Positions 9,973 through 21,314 of a stretch of 23,111 bases of DNA are shown here, piece by piece. The notes below the pieces were generated by a model. The model saw only the letters and a list, made by a program, of their open reading frames with translations, was not told the origin of the DNA and searched no databases. Positions within the stretch are counted from its first letter, which is position 1; each line of letters begins with the position of its first letter. The translations under genes were made by a program, and so were the position numbers. This DNA comes from Clavulina sp. PMI_390 (taxonomy: Eukaryota > Basidiomycota > Agaricomycetes > Cantharellales > Hydnaceae), in contig WIDE01000152.1 of assembly GCA_015039315.1 (NCBI GenBank), positions 1 through 23,111 on the forward strand, in the 5' to 3' direction.

Positions 9973-10638
9973 ACCTGCAGAGGGGGCCTGGACGGTCCAT
10001 ATGACTCGAAAGTCTAATATACAAGGTGGTAGAACACGTCATGTGATCAAGCCGAGACCGCGGCCTAAAAACCGACCACGGCAGGTCGGATCGGATGATG
10101 TGGATGGCTATTATTGCCCGAGGTCCGAAAAGATGTTTTGAGGAGTTCGTCTGAGTCTCCATATACCTGTCATGTCCACAGGTGGTAAGATAGGATGATC
10201 GCATAAGCCGGTCCTTAGATCTGACTTAACCACGGCCGGAGAACTGATACATTTAGCCTGGACATAGGGGTTAAAGTTATACGTGCTCAATGGGGAGGTA
10301 CACATATGTCGAGGCACCCCAGCATCCACAAAAAACTCGGTGACTCTGAGCCCTGTGAGCTGAGAAGATGAAGACAATATAAATGCATATTATCTCAGGG
10401 TCCGCGCACCAACTTAAGCGCCCGCCGAGGTATATCTATCTCACTTCACGCCGGTTCGGATTGGGTATCCCCAGAAAGATTGTGCTGACTAACCACGCCC
10501 TCATTCCTAGAGACGAGCCTATATGTGGTTGGCAAAATCGGATCATCGACTGCGCGGTGACCCCTATGACCTGAATGCCGCACGATATTTCTAGGTTGAA
10601 TTGACGAACGGATTGTGTTACAAGCTTTCACACCTTGC
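9973..10638. other. Intergenic region between the two reductase copies
   Basis: It carries the upstream region of copy A and the 3' flank of copy B. Short frames on both strands show no recognisable protein motif, and no coding similarity to either neighbour was seen. Confidence 0.45.
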
Positions 10639-11972
10639 CTACTTGATGTTCACCTTTACTTTCCCTCTATTGCGTGCATCGATAGCTTCCATGAGAATGG
10701 CAACGGTCTCAAGAGCAGGGACATCGATACCGAGACGTTTTGCCTGTTTCAGAGGGTATCCCCATATCACCTGGGTTCCATAGTTTGTTATCACTAAACG
10801 GCTCTGAGGAAGGGAACAATAGTTGAGCGCTTACCTCGTATTCAAGGGCCCTTCCTGCTTTGACATCCGTCCTGGTAGAGCTGGATGTGTTGCGAATGCC
10901 TTTGATGGTACCGACGTGCATGTCAGCCACACGCTGGGTGCGGCCCAGGGCTTTCGCCATTCGATCTGCTTCTTCGGCGCTGAGGACTCCAGGCTCTAAA
11001 GGATCGATCTCGATACCGAGCCCTCGGGCGATGAGAATGATCTCGCGCATGATGCGACGAACTAGCAGCTCGCTGAGCGGAGAAGCCGCTAGATAAGCTG
11101 CGGTGTCCACGTCAGCCAGAGTGGTGACAGCATTCCAGCTTGCGTTCCTGTTTGCTTGTCAAATAATCAGCTGGATGGATGGATCATAAGGCGAAACTCG
11201 CACATGGCAATCTTTGTCCATCTCTGGGCCTGCAAATAGACATGGTTATACTCAGCTCTGGTATTACATCCCCCCAGAGTGCACATCTCCGAAAAGCGGT
11301 CGGTGCGTTCCTTCTCGTAAGGGGAGCATGTGGACGATCCGTCGGCATGAAATGGCCCCAAAATTGCCTGAAGTCCTCCTGTATGAACGAAGCGACCTGG
11401 GGCAGTTTGTCTGGCTGAGACATATGCCTACAGCATGGTGGCGAATGGAGGGACAGGAATCAGTAGAGGCAGAGAAGCAAACGAGACCTCAGCGGCTCTC
11501 ACAATACACGACAAGACCAAGTTGTCAGGCCATCGAGCCTGAATCTCATCCTCGATACCAACACCGTTCTGGATAAGTACTATTGTAGTTTCTCTTGGCA
11601 CAATAAATGGCTCCAAGGATTCAACGAGTGTCGGTGTGGTATCCGTAATCATTTTGGTAGTGACGACAACGTAGGAGAAACGGGTCATGATAGCTTCTGT
11701 TTCACCGCCCTCCTGTTTCGTCGAATCTCGATACACGTTGTCAAAGGTAACAGGACCACCCCCCGCCAGGTAGACACCTTCGACGTGAACCCCATCTTTC
11801 TGAACTGCGTCGAAATTGGATCGCGCTACAGTCGATAGAGTAGTCCCATTAGATCGCTGAAGGAAGAGGCCAAAAGCGGCTCCGATACTGGCTTTGTTAG
11901 GACAGAATCAAATCAACAAGTATAATAAAATGGCTCCTACCTGCCGAGACCAAAAATTAGAGTGTTTTCCAT
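10639..11972 (-). CDS. 2-dehydropantoate 2-reductase-like (ApbA/PanE), copy B
   Basis: Five exons: 11972-11941, 11887-11503, 11427-11204, 11147-10835 and 10770-10639, again 361 residues. Exons 1 and 3 (32 and 224 nt) have the same lengths as in copy A, and all introns share positions and phases. The Rossmann start is MENTLIFGLGSIGAAFG (GxGxxG). IVLIQNGVGIEDEIQARWPD follows, and the C-terminal domain has RWTKIAMNASWNA (K211) and DVKAGRALEYE (E316 aligns with the catalytic Glu of E. coli PanE). The likely reaction is NADPH-dependent reduction of ketopantoate or a related 2-oxo acid; location is probably cytosolic because no signal or membrane segment is seen. Both copies look intact, so divergence in substrate or regulation is possible. 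The ATG at 11972 is supported by the identical MENTL start of copy A. Confidence 0.88.
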
Positions 11973-12913
11973 TGGAACGTCGCACTAGTCAGGTCAAGCT
12001 GAGTACGGGGGTTAGAATTTTTCAGCGTATCCAGCTTGCGATGACAAAGGTTATGACCCCATGGTGTGAGCATTCATTGTTCCAAGCAAATCCGTGTAAA
12101 GCGATTACCCAGCAGAAATATGAGACGTCGTGCCGATCTTTCCTTCGCCCAGCCGACCCTCGGACCCCCGGTCGCCGGCGCTCCGTGGCATTGGTATATG
12201 CACACGCCACAACATTCCACGACAGGTAACGAGTTGAAGCTTTGTCCAAGAGACCCTGTTTTTACCCTGAGGCCGTTAAGGCACGGAGGGAGGGTCGACT
12301 CTGGAGCTTAGATCTACTCTCAATAATATCGTGCGCGAAAGACGAGCCTGATTATATATACAATGGGTTCCTATATCACAAGTTCCCAATCATAGCTAGC
12401 ATATGCATACGCAAGCGTAGCTGACACCACATGTGCACTGCGAAGCCACCGTCAAGGCGTGCGCGAGCGGACAAGTACAGCGTCAACGCCAAGAAGTACA
12501 TTACAGAACAACAGGCAACCAAGTAGCTATAGGGAATGACAAACAAGAAAGACCCCAGGAAAGAAAGCGGGAGATGTGATATGATACAGTAGTACAAGAT
12601 GCGAGAAGGACCACATGAAGGATTAGTTGAGAAACCAGTGCAGACGTGAGGGGCATTACAGATCTGAGTCCATCGTGAGGTCTTGAGATTGTGCAGAGCA
12701 GAATGAGGGGTCGTGAAGGGCGTGAATGAGCAAGCAGTGTCTCGGAAAGCAGGAAAGAAGGGAGAATGTTCTGGAAAAAAGTCATCACGGATGAGTTGGG
12801 GTGACACCAGCACCGATGAAATGAGGAAAGAAGTTGCGGAGGCTAGAGCTCCAATAGATAGAGGGGGACGGGAGCTAGCAAGATCAACTTGCTGGGTGTA
12901 GAGCTTGCTATCT
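11973..12913. other. Intergenic region and probable 3' UTR of the protease-KH gene
   Basis: It lies between the start of reductase copy B and the stop of the large gene at 12914. A long minus-strand frame (12376-12933) overlaps the end of that gene in another phase but has no motif, and is better explained as 3' UTR. No RNA gene was recognised. Confidence 0.45.
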
Positions 12914-15900
12914 TCATCGTACTCGTCGCTCACGGTCTCGCTCGCGGTCTCGTTCTCTATCGCCGCGGTCTCTATCTCGAGGCATGCCTGTTGGCCGTCG
13001 CCCGAGGGCGGGCCGAGGCCTCATTGGCTCCGGGGCATCGAAAGCTGTAGTAGGCTTGGTAGGTACGGGTGGCGGGGCCGGCTCTTCCACTTCACCAGGT
13101 TTAGGCTCAACAGCAGGTAGCCCTTTGGCTAGCCTATGAACCATCTGAGCGAACTCTTGGTGGGCAATATCCAAGTCCTGCTTGCGTGTCCCTGTAAGAG
13201 TGCACTCAAATGTCCCGTTCGCTGGTTCCTTAATATAGGCATCAACTTGCATAGCACCCAGGTGGTTCAGGCACTGAGCAGTGTTGATACCCTCGTAGAA
13301 GGAATCAGAGATGCGCACGGCGACTTGCGTCAGACGGCGAAGACGATCCTGGAAAGAAAGTTATAGAACAGAATATGAGCGATTCTGACACAGGCGAAGA
13401 AAAAAATTTCTGGCGCTACCTCAATATCGTCGATGGCAATCTTTAGCTGGGCAGGAGGCCCTCGGACCTTCAAGACCGAGTCCTTTGCAGTGGCGTCGCT
13501 TGGACCTCTGGCCATCATCTCCTTGTCCCATGCAGGACGCTTGGTCTCGTCCGGGAAGAGGAATCGGACTCCGAGGCGCCTCTCCAAGTCATGAAGAGAT
13601 CGCATCTCCGCTCCGTTAGGGAAGTTCTCCAGGTCATCCCATCGCTTGAATAAGTGTGAGTTCTTGATCGCATGTTGCTTCCACGGTGACACTCTCGTCC
13701 CCCACACGACATTAGTACGGTGGCTGTTGTGGTGATCGACGGCCTCTCGCAGTCCTTCCGTTAGTCGTGCTGTGATATCTGGGGGCAACCATAACCGGAC
13801 CGTCATCTCGTATCCTTTCGCAGTTTCATGGCCATCATCCGAGCTGTGATGTAGCGAGGTCTATTGTGAGCTGAATCCTCAGATCAAATGAGGTAAAACA
13901 CATACATCGTAAACATCTGGCGAGCCTCCTCTTCGTCCTCAGGTCCACCAGCCTTCGCAATCAACCGGGGGAGTTGGATCGTTAGGAGGCGACGCAAATC
14001 TTTACTCCATGGCACAAGGTAGTGGGTTTGCTTCTCAGCATCGACTGTACGAGCGAACGCCATCACGCGTTGATACGCATCGGGCAAAAGCGCCTTTGGC
14101 CCTGTGATTGTCACAGTTGCCGTCTCTTGCTGAATGACGATGCGGGTCTTCGTCTCGTTCTGCAAGCGTTGGTAGATCGCCCATAGACTAATACGATGTG
14201 CAGCTCGAGGGGAAACCTGGAATGATTGTGTCTGATTTCGTTCCTCGAACTCGTGGAACATTCCGACAAGTTCTCGTAACGCCGATCTGACGGCCGCGAC
14301 GTCGCCGTATACTACGATGCGTGTGGGTTCAATATCAACGACAACTCGATGCCGCCTTTCAATCGCGTCTTGCTGGCGATTGGGAGGCCATACGTCGTCA
14401 TTGATATCGAAGTGAGGCGGTGGCACAACAGCCTCACGGTGCGAATAAGCGGACCGTTTCTGTAAAGGGAAGGGAAATCAGTAAAAGACGCCAAAGTCCG
14501 AGAGAGTTAGGGATAGCTTACCTTCCCTCGTAAAATGGGGGTTCCAGGGGGAGTTGTACCCCGTGCTCTCCGGATTGCCGCTCCCTCTCGCTTTGCATCA
14601 ACTTGCGCGATGTTGCTCTGTTACGGATGAGGAACGGTCATCATCAATTACGAGAGGAAGCGAAAGTCGCCTTACATGAGCGCCGTCGTGACCTTCATCT
14701 CTTGAGGCGAAGCCAACCTTGAGGCCGGGTAAACGCGGAACACTCCTATCCGATCTCATCGAAGATTTCTGAAAACGGTTTGAGTACCCGGCCACGTGTT
14801 GAAGATTAGACGTGATTAATTACTCACGCGACTACGGAAAGAGTGCACAGACTCTGAGCGCCCTCTCATTTCCGACGAAGCAGCCTATGGAAACCATCAG
14901 CGATACCGGTAAATCATTGTCGGGAGGGTGTGAAACTTACACTGGACTGAGACACTGTCCGTGATCTATCTCGCGGAGATCGAGATGGCGATCGAGACAT
15001 ATTGGATGAGACGTTGGAAGAAGAGAAGTCGCTGGGTTCTTTGGAGGGGGGAGGACCAAGCAGCCCCGCAACACCCGTTGACTGCGGCATTCCAGGGATG
15101 ACAGCGCCTGGAATGAGGGGGATCGTAGGTGACGATGATGTTGTGTTGCCGTTCATCGCCATGGTAGGGAAGTTGACCTGTGGTATCGGCATAGGTATCG
15201 CACCGGGCACGGAGGCCGCCACGGGGGGTGTTGAAGATGAAACGCCAACGGTGTTAGACTGGTTGTTGTTGCTCGATTTCCCCCGGAACGAGCGCCAGAT
15301 GGAACTTAGCGATGACCCGCTTCCTCGTCGTGGACGGTCCTTTGTCAATGGGATGTTTGCAGCGACATCGTTCTAGCGCAAAAAGTGGGAATTCAGATGA
15401 GGGATCGCCCGCTGATACATGCTATTCGTGCTCCACTCACAATTGATTGCGACCGAGTAGGGACTGGCTTCCGTCGAACACTAACGGGAGGCTTGCTGGA
15501 TGCTGCAGGCGGAAAAGGTAGAATCCCGATAGGTGGTGACGGCCTCACAGTGTTGTGGACAGGCTGGAGAGGCTGGAAGCGATGGACGAGGAGCATGATG
15601 GCAAGAAGAGAAAGGTAGAGCAACGAGAGAGGAGTGGATATATGTTAGTGGGGCGTGTTTTCCAAACATGACGCATGACACAATAAATAGAGAAATTACA
15701 GCACGAACATGATCAGTCCAAGCCATCCCCTGTGGAGCCTTGGATGGAAGTTCTCGTCCCGAAGAGAGATCCGGCGAGCTGTCACCCCATACTGGCATAT
15801 TAACATGAGTGTTCGCGCTGGGAGGAGATGGCGGAGTTATCGGGCGAGGCCGCCTGCCCCGAATATCATCTGCTTGACGCTGAAGAGTTGACGCTACGGG

Positions 15901-18044
15901 AACACTGCTCCATTCACTACTCGGAATAACAGGGCTCTCTGGTCTTCTTCGTGAGACAGGGGGTTTCACACCCAAAGGTCTAGACCGCGTCGTCGGAGAC
16001 CGTGGAGCGTAAATCGCTTGAGCGGAGGCAGCACGTTGCGGCGGAGAGCCCTTCGCTATATTGGTGGCCTGGGTATTGTGGAGCTGATACGAGGCATGGC
16101 TGGTTCCATTCGGTCTTCCGTGGCCATCTACAATTTGGGCTTCAGTAAGGTTCCCCAAGAGGTTTACCAGATTTTCGTACCTGCAGACGAGCGGTAGATC
16201 GGCATCCCACGATTAATCAGTTCAGGGGGTGGAATACCAAGAGGGACGTCCCTGCGAGGATCGACGTTGTTGGGTGGCTGGTTATTTGCACCTGATTCCT
16301 TGGATGGCAATGCAGGGGGTCGAGTGGATGAGCGAGACGAAGCGCGGGACTGATACGTGTGACATGAGTTTTCGTAGCAAAAAATCTACTTATGCAGTCG
16401 CTTACCCCTGATCGTGAACGTTCGCCGTCTGAGCGAGGTGGTGGGATCGCATGATATCGAGATCCCATAGCACTTCCTTCGCCTGGTGTCCAGCCCCTGA
16501 GGTGGGCAATGTCGTCTCCTTCCATAGGAATATCACCTAATAGCGGCTGCGAGGGATGAATGTTAGAGGATTGACAGGGCGATCAGAAACAAAATGGGTG
16601 AAGCAGGCTCACATCTTTATTACGTGATGACCGCGAGACTCGGGAGTTCGCGGTAGATACTGATCTTCCAGAAGCAGCTGAAGATGCTCGAGGCCGCATA
16701 GGCACGGACAGAGGGTTGCTGTTCGTAGGAACAGGGGGGTTCTAAACAGACCTGAGTTGGGAGATCATCAAGATAAAAGAGCACAGCAACTACCCACCAT
16801 CCGCATATTTGGATTGTATGCCATCAACTCGATGTATTTCGCCACGCGTAAATGCGCATTTGCGTGCGGGGTCCAGATCATCTGGTCAGGCAGTACATAG
16901 TGTTCGAGCATATTGACAGCAATAAAGCCACACGACGAGGCATCAGCCTGAATTCGATGCTCAAGATCGCGATCACGACGCAGTGGTTCTCCCGGAGGAA
17001 GCAGGCCGACGGAGTACAGCCAGTTCTCCAGGCAAGGCTGCAATGCCGGCGGAGGGTCCATGTCCAACGAATCACCGAACCGGTAGGTGCGGTGGCGCAC
17101 ATCAAGGACACAGGCTGTCCAATGCGAGCCCATCACGTTATTTTCATCCTCATCGGAGACGATAAATGCAATCTCTATGCCCTGACGAGCGGCGATAACT
17201 GCTTCAGTGAGATTGGGATATAAGGTTTCGTTGAAGCCACCGTTAGAAGCATACAGTCCTCCCAGCTCCCTCCAGAAGCGAAGTGTGCGAAGGAGAACCC
17301 GCACATTAGGGTCTCCTTCGACTTTCATCGCCAAACGTCGCATCATAAGATCCAACTATATCCCCGAATTTCGTTCAGTAATCCATAAAAATACATGTAT
17401 AGGCGATAAGAAATGCATACCACGTCGTCTTGCATCCATGCGGTGTCTGATAATAGATCTAACAGCCGTTCGGCATCGGGAACATATGCATCACCAACAG
17501 CTTCCGGGAGTTGTTCACGAAGATTGTGCCAAGACGACTGTTCCCAGACGTTCTGGAGGTGGTCGGCTAGGCCACCAGACAACTCCCTTCGGTGGGTATC
17601 GAGCCACCCAGCAGCGACTTCGTATGCTCTAATTACATCTCTCATGCTTACAACGGTCGCCCAATAGTTTGCTAGCCATAGGGGCAAGCGATGCTTCGAG
17701 GAGAAAGGGGAGGGGAAGGAACGGCCACCGACATCTCGCTGGTTGACGACGTCTCTGAGGGCAGCGATGTATTTCCTATCTTTAGGAATGGGCGCGCGAT
17801 ATGCATCGAGGTCCGACATTGTCGGTGCCTGAGTGGAGACTGATGGAGTCGGGTTCCGCGAGACACTGGCAAAGTCCCGGTCTCGAGGGAGGTGAACCCT
17901 CGATTGTAACAAGCGCGCAACCGTAAACTCCTCGTTAGGGAGCTTGGATCGAAAGCTAGATGGGATAGAAGTATCATTCGTACGGGTCTCCCATTCTGGC
18001 GAGGCCTTCTCAGCGCCTGCAACGCCCCGTACGCGATCGAACAT
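12914..18044 (-). CDS. Ulp1-like cysteine protease domain joined to a KH-like module
   Basis: Fourteen exons: 18044-17421, 17355-16798, 16741-16613, 16546-16406, 16349-16181, 16127-15700, 15572-15441, 15372-14941, 14884-14828, 14768-14676, 14617-14522, 14459-13906, 13843-13420 and 13348-12914, for 1423 residues. Exons 5-7 are the least certain. Residues 209-394 resemble the C48 (Ulp1/SENP) catalytic core: GSHWTACVLD (H286), RFGDSLD (D303), IQADASSCGF (Q344, C350), the expected His-Asp-Gln-Cys order. Ulp1-family enzymes cleave SUMO or related modifiers; the target here is unknown. Residues 395-953 are a Ser/Pro/Arg-rich low-complexity linker. Residues 954-1279 are the module shared with the kinase gene. 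The C-terminus (about 1395-1423) is an Arg/Asp/Glu repeat (RDRDRGDRERDRERDRERR), as in many RNA-processing proteins. A link to RNA metabolism is inference from that tail and the KH-like text. Confidence 0.8.
13071..14459 (-). repeat. KH-like module, copy 2 of a dispersed segmental duplication
   Basis: Aligns with 1641-3023. Exon lengths 554 and 424 are shared, and the intron between them is 62 bp in both copies. In the 185-residue first exon I count 36 amino-acid differences by eye. The donor and acceptor of every shared intron are kept. Frames in both copies are open, so both are under coding constraint or the duplication is recent. Confidence 0.85.
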
Positions 18045-19379
18045 CAGAGGCAGTCACACCAACGTCAGGGGAAACGCGAGGCAAAGACAGGGGCCGTCAG
18101 TCGGTCGGAAATCGAACCCTCAAACGGAGATCTGGCGCTCACCTCGCCTCATACGGATCAAAGATGCTTTGGATAGACAATAAGGTTGTATTCAGGAGAA
18201 GGACAGTAAACTTGAGCGAATCGATCAACACATGTAAACAGAGTCGCTTTGTCCCGACCACGTTGTCTGGAGCAGGCAGACAACTCTTACCCAGCAAAAG
18301 CTATAGAGACAACACAACAATAATCTCAATAAGCTGTGCAAAAATCTGGATGCATATTTCGAAGTCGATTTTCTGAAAATATGCTTTGACGCGCCAGAGC
18401 GGCTACCATAATACGGCGAGTCAATCCACATATACGCAATTATGCATCCATTTCTGTTCTAGAACGCGCATAAGGGCATCGAAAGGATCGAAGCAAAAAG
18501 TCCTTTAAAAATGATTCATCTATGCCTTTGTATGAGCCATACTGATCGGTTTTGGAGCTACGCAACCCAACCCGATGGGCGGAGAATGACTATGCTGCGG
18601 ACTGGGAACGTGTTCCACACACACACGAGGTTGCACTGCCTATCGCCAATAGTAGGCCGGTGAAAATTTTCACTATAATTTATCTTCAATGAGATTATTA
18701 GAGCGTCTCCTCTTCACGGCGTACTTTCACCGGATGCGGCTGATTAGGCGCGCAACGATGGTGGTGGTGAGAATGATGCTGTGGCAGTGGAGTCCACGCC
18801 TCAGCGACAAATGACTCGTCGACCCGACTTCAGGCAAGGAAAGTACGTCTGGGGACAGAAGACGCCTCTGGTAAATCGCCAACGGGGACTGGACGGCCGC
18901 CATACAATGCTTCTATTCTCGCGATTTTCGTATGATGCAGTCATAATAAAGCGTGGTCGGAGAAGAGGGATTGCACCCATAACGTCGTCAGAAGATCTTC
19001 ATGGCGGCAAGGCGGTACAGCAGGTGCAAAATAGGGTTCTGTCAATGCTCGACCAAATTGAATTCATCGGACTTGGCGAGAGAAAGGGATTGGGACGTAT
19101 CAGTGTTGGATGCTCAGACGGCGAGTTGATCGCCTCGTGGAATCATCAGCATAGTTTATTAGCAAGAAGAGGTCGAATAGTAATACATAGTGGCACATGT
19201 CGGGTATACCTATCATGAGCCACCGCCCATCATCCGCATTCTAGAGGGAAGGACGATTTGGGCAAAGGCATCAGCAAAGTTTGGTTCATCACACGCAAGG
19301 GGAAGTCAGATCGATGGAAGATAGCTCGTCAAATCGGACTGACGAGCGTCTCCATCGTGCGAGGCAAAAGAACAGCGAC
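18045..19379. other. Intergenic region, including probable 3' UTR of U1-C
   Basis: No recognised gene. It contains a CA repeat near 18615-18626, a perfect 14-bp palindrome GTGAAAATTTTCAC at 18660-18673, and a 9-bp inverted repeat CCGGTGAAA / TTTCACCGG at 18657-18665 and 18725-18733. One plus-strand frame is open to 19218; its first ATG is near 18811, and the encoded basic protein of about 135 residues has no motif I know. The part nearest 19380 should be the U1-C 3' UTR. Confidence 0.45.
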
Positions 19380-20381
19380 TCACCGATCTGGATGCATCCC
19401 GCCAGGACCCGAGCTGGAAGCATCACCGCCACTCGGTGGCGGGGGTCCACCGAAGCCTCCGGGCGGGAACGGAGGCTGTCCGGGGGCGCCACTATTTTGT
19501 GGCGGGAATGGAGGGAAGCCTGCACCTCCAGGAGGCATAGAGCCACCAGGACCAGGAGGGAAAGGAGGGGCGCCGTTCGGGCCACCTGGCCCGCCTGGAC
19601 CAGGTGGGAATGGAGGACGCATCATGTTGGGTGGAGGAACGCCAGGTGCGCCAGGAGGACCTACATCAATATGCCGTCGAGTGGAGGTAAAATACATCGT
19701 CAACAGTTGAGTGAAGAGAGACTGAAGCATGAACCACTTACCCATGTATCGTGGGCCATTCATCATCATGCCTGGTGGCCCACCAAAACCAGGAGGAGGT
19801 CCTATGAGGAAAGGTCCAACAGATAGTTAGATCAAGCTTCGTCCCAAAGATACCATAGTTTAAGTCATACCACCAAATCCTTGAGGAGGACCACCTAAAA
19901 GGAATAATTCAGCAACCTATAAGGCAGAATGTTCCAAAAATTCGGGACTCACCGTATCCGGGTGGTGGTCCTCCTAATGATGCTGGAGTGAAGCCAAATC
20001 CACCAGGAGGAGGACCACCGCCAGACTCATAAGCTTGAGTGATCTGGTCAATGATATTTTGTGCCTTGTCGTGTCCTAATGCTGAAATGAAAAGTTGGTC
20101 AGACGAATAGGTGTGACAGTTGGAGACTGAGGACAATGATGCATACAGGCATAGTAGTCTCGGACGTTCGAAAGATGATTCCTGCCGCTATTATGAGCTT
20201 TTCGCACTATAAAGACATGTTAGGTGCAAGTCATGATAGAAATACTTTGAGAAGAGCGGCACACACCAGACATTGAGTCATGGGTGAGGAAGACATCACA
20301 GTAGTCGCCTATGAGGGTTTATACATTCAGCGAAATTATTCCTTGATAGACGATTATCGACTTACAGTAGTGCTTCGGCAT
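19380..20381 (-). CDS. SNRPC: U1 small nuclear ribonucleoprotein C (U1-C)
   Basis: Seven exons: 20381-20366, 20308-20267, 20206-20147, 20081-19953, 19894-19871, 19801-19742 and 19660-19380, for 203 residues. The N-terminus [19 protein letters not shown] continues into [19 protein letters not shown], the U1-C type C2H2 zinc finger with C6, C9, H24 and H30. The helix [17 protein letters not shown] follows, then a Gly/Pro-rich tail, and the protein ends in PDR, as animal U1-C does. U1-C stabilises the contact between U1 snRNA and the 5' splice site in the nucleus. The first exon has only 16 nt and the fifth only 24, so ab initio gene finders may miss them. All introns after the second exon are phase 1. 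The gene is head to head with LSm3. Confidence 0.95.
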
Positions 20382-20477
20382 GGTGTAGATCCTTTGAAGC
20401 TGACCTGGTGCACTGGTGTGGATCACGTGGATGAACAAGCCCGGCCTAACAGCTGTACACAAAGGACGCATTTCTCG
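20382..20477. promoter_or_regulatory. Shared bidirectional promoter of U1-C and LSm3
   Basis: Only 96 bp separate the two divergent ATG codons. A CACGTG E-box-like palindrome sits at 20424-20429, almost exactly in the middle. No TATA box is evident for either gene. Both 5' UTRs must also fit in this space. Confidence 0.6.
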
Positions 20478-20982
20478 ATGGCTGAAGCTTCGACCTCTGG
20501 GGTTCACGAGCCTTTCGACCTGATAAAACTATCCCTCAGTGAACGCGTATTTGTGAAGCTTCGCGGCGATCGCGAACTTACTGGTGTTCTTCACGTTCGT
20601 AACAACTCTATGATTGGAGCTCCCCATTGCTACACTATCTTTGCTTTCTGTCCTTCCAATATCAATCAACCTAACTCGGATTTCCAATGGTGTTTGTATT
20701 TTGATAACAGGCTTATGATGGACACATGAACCTGATCATGAGTGACGTTGAGGAAACGATCATGATTGTCGATAATTTAGAGGAGCAGGCAGCAGCAGCG
20801 CCAACCGTCAGAGTGGGTCTTGAAAAGGTTACGGAAGATTGCCTGAATTCTCATTTAATTAACTGCAGGTTGCGAAAAGAAGAATGGAAATGCTATTTGT
20901 ACGAGGAGACGGCGTGATACTAGTACGTGACAACAACCTCAAGATCCCCAAAATTGAAAGCAGAATTAAGCTCGATCGCTAA
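20478..20982 (+). CDS. LSM3: U6 snRNA-associated Sm-like protein LSm3
   Basis: Three exons: 20478-20594, 20711-20812 and 20869-20982, for 110 residues. The Sm1 motif is in [20 protein letters not shown], then DRELTGVLH joins across the first intron to [16 protein letters not shown], and the Sm2 motif is [12 protein letters not shown] in exon 3. These are diagnostic for LSm3. The family has about 90-105 residues, so the length is slightly long at the C-terminus ([18 protein letters not shown]); a further small intron starting GTACGT near 20927 cannot be excluded. LSm3 is part of the LSm2-8 ring on U6 snRNA in the nucleus and of the LSm1-7 ring that promotes mRNA decapping in the cytoplasm. It faces U1-C across a 96-bp promoter. 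Confidence 0.95.
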
Positions 20983-21314
20983 TGATATGTTATTGGAAGG
21001 TTTCTCCTGGAGCACGGTGAGATGGGAGGTGATGCTGCGGGCGGCACGAGGTGAGGCGGGGTGAGGATAGGAGGGGTTTTGGGAGGGTGGGGAACAGACG
21101 ATCAACGACTGCTTTGTGCCTGTGGCAGCCCACGCACAACGCACGTGCTCTGCTGATTATAAAAGCTGGTTGGACCATGCGGTAAGATGCCCAACAATGA
21201 TGCATAGAGTGAAACTGGACCTTTCCACCTGCACGATGGAAGTCGCGTGATGGGTCCATCACCACTTGACCGCAGTATGAATATGATGAGTGATGAAACC
21301 TCGAGTCTGCGGCT
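20983..21314. other. Convergent 3' flanks of LSm3 and the Gag1-like gene
   Basis: A 332-bp gap between two convergent stop codons. It contains G-rich and T-rich tracts but no gene that I can support. Open frames that cross it on the minus strand are out-of-frame extensions of the neighbouring gene. Confidence 0.5.

Noticed and set aside
11428..11502. Alternative donor GTCTCG for intron 2 of reductase copy B
   Set aside because: The donor GTGAGA, 15 nt upstream, is a much better match, is also present in copy A, and gives aligned proteins in both copies.
12376..12933. 185-codon minus-strand frame starting MSDEYDEDSK
   Set aside because: It overlaps the RD/RE-encoding end of the protease-KH gene in another phase and continues into its 3' flank. 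Composition is hydrophobic without pattern and no family is recognisable.
15002..15376. 124-codon plus-strand frame
   Set aside because: Antisense to the Ser/Pro-rich linker exon 14941-15372 of the protease-KH gene.
16852..17223. 123-codon plus-strand frame
   Set aside because: It is antisense to the Ulp1-like exon, whose catalytic motifs prove the minus strand is coding.
18811..19218. Plus-strand frame of about 135 codons as a gene
   Set aside because: No motif, no similarity I recognise, and it lies where the U1-C 3' flank is expected. Kept only as a remark in the intergenic entry.
19281..19826. Plus-strand frames of 150-181 codons opposite U1-C
   Set aside because: Antisense to the Gly/Pro-rich last exons of U1-C; biased composition keeps the opposite frames open.
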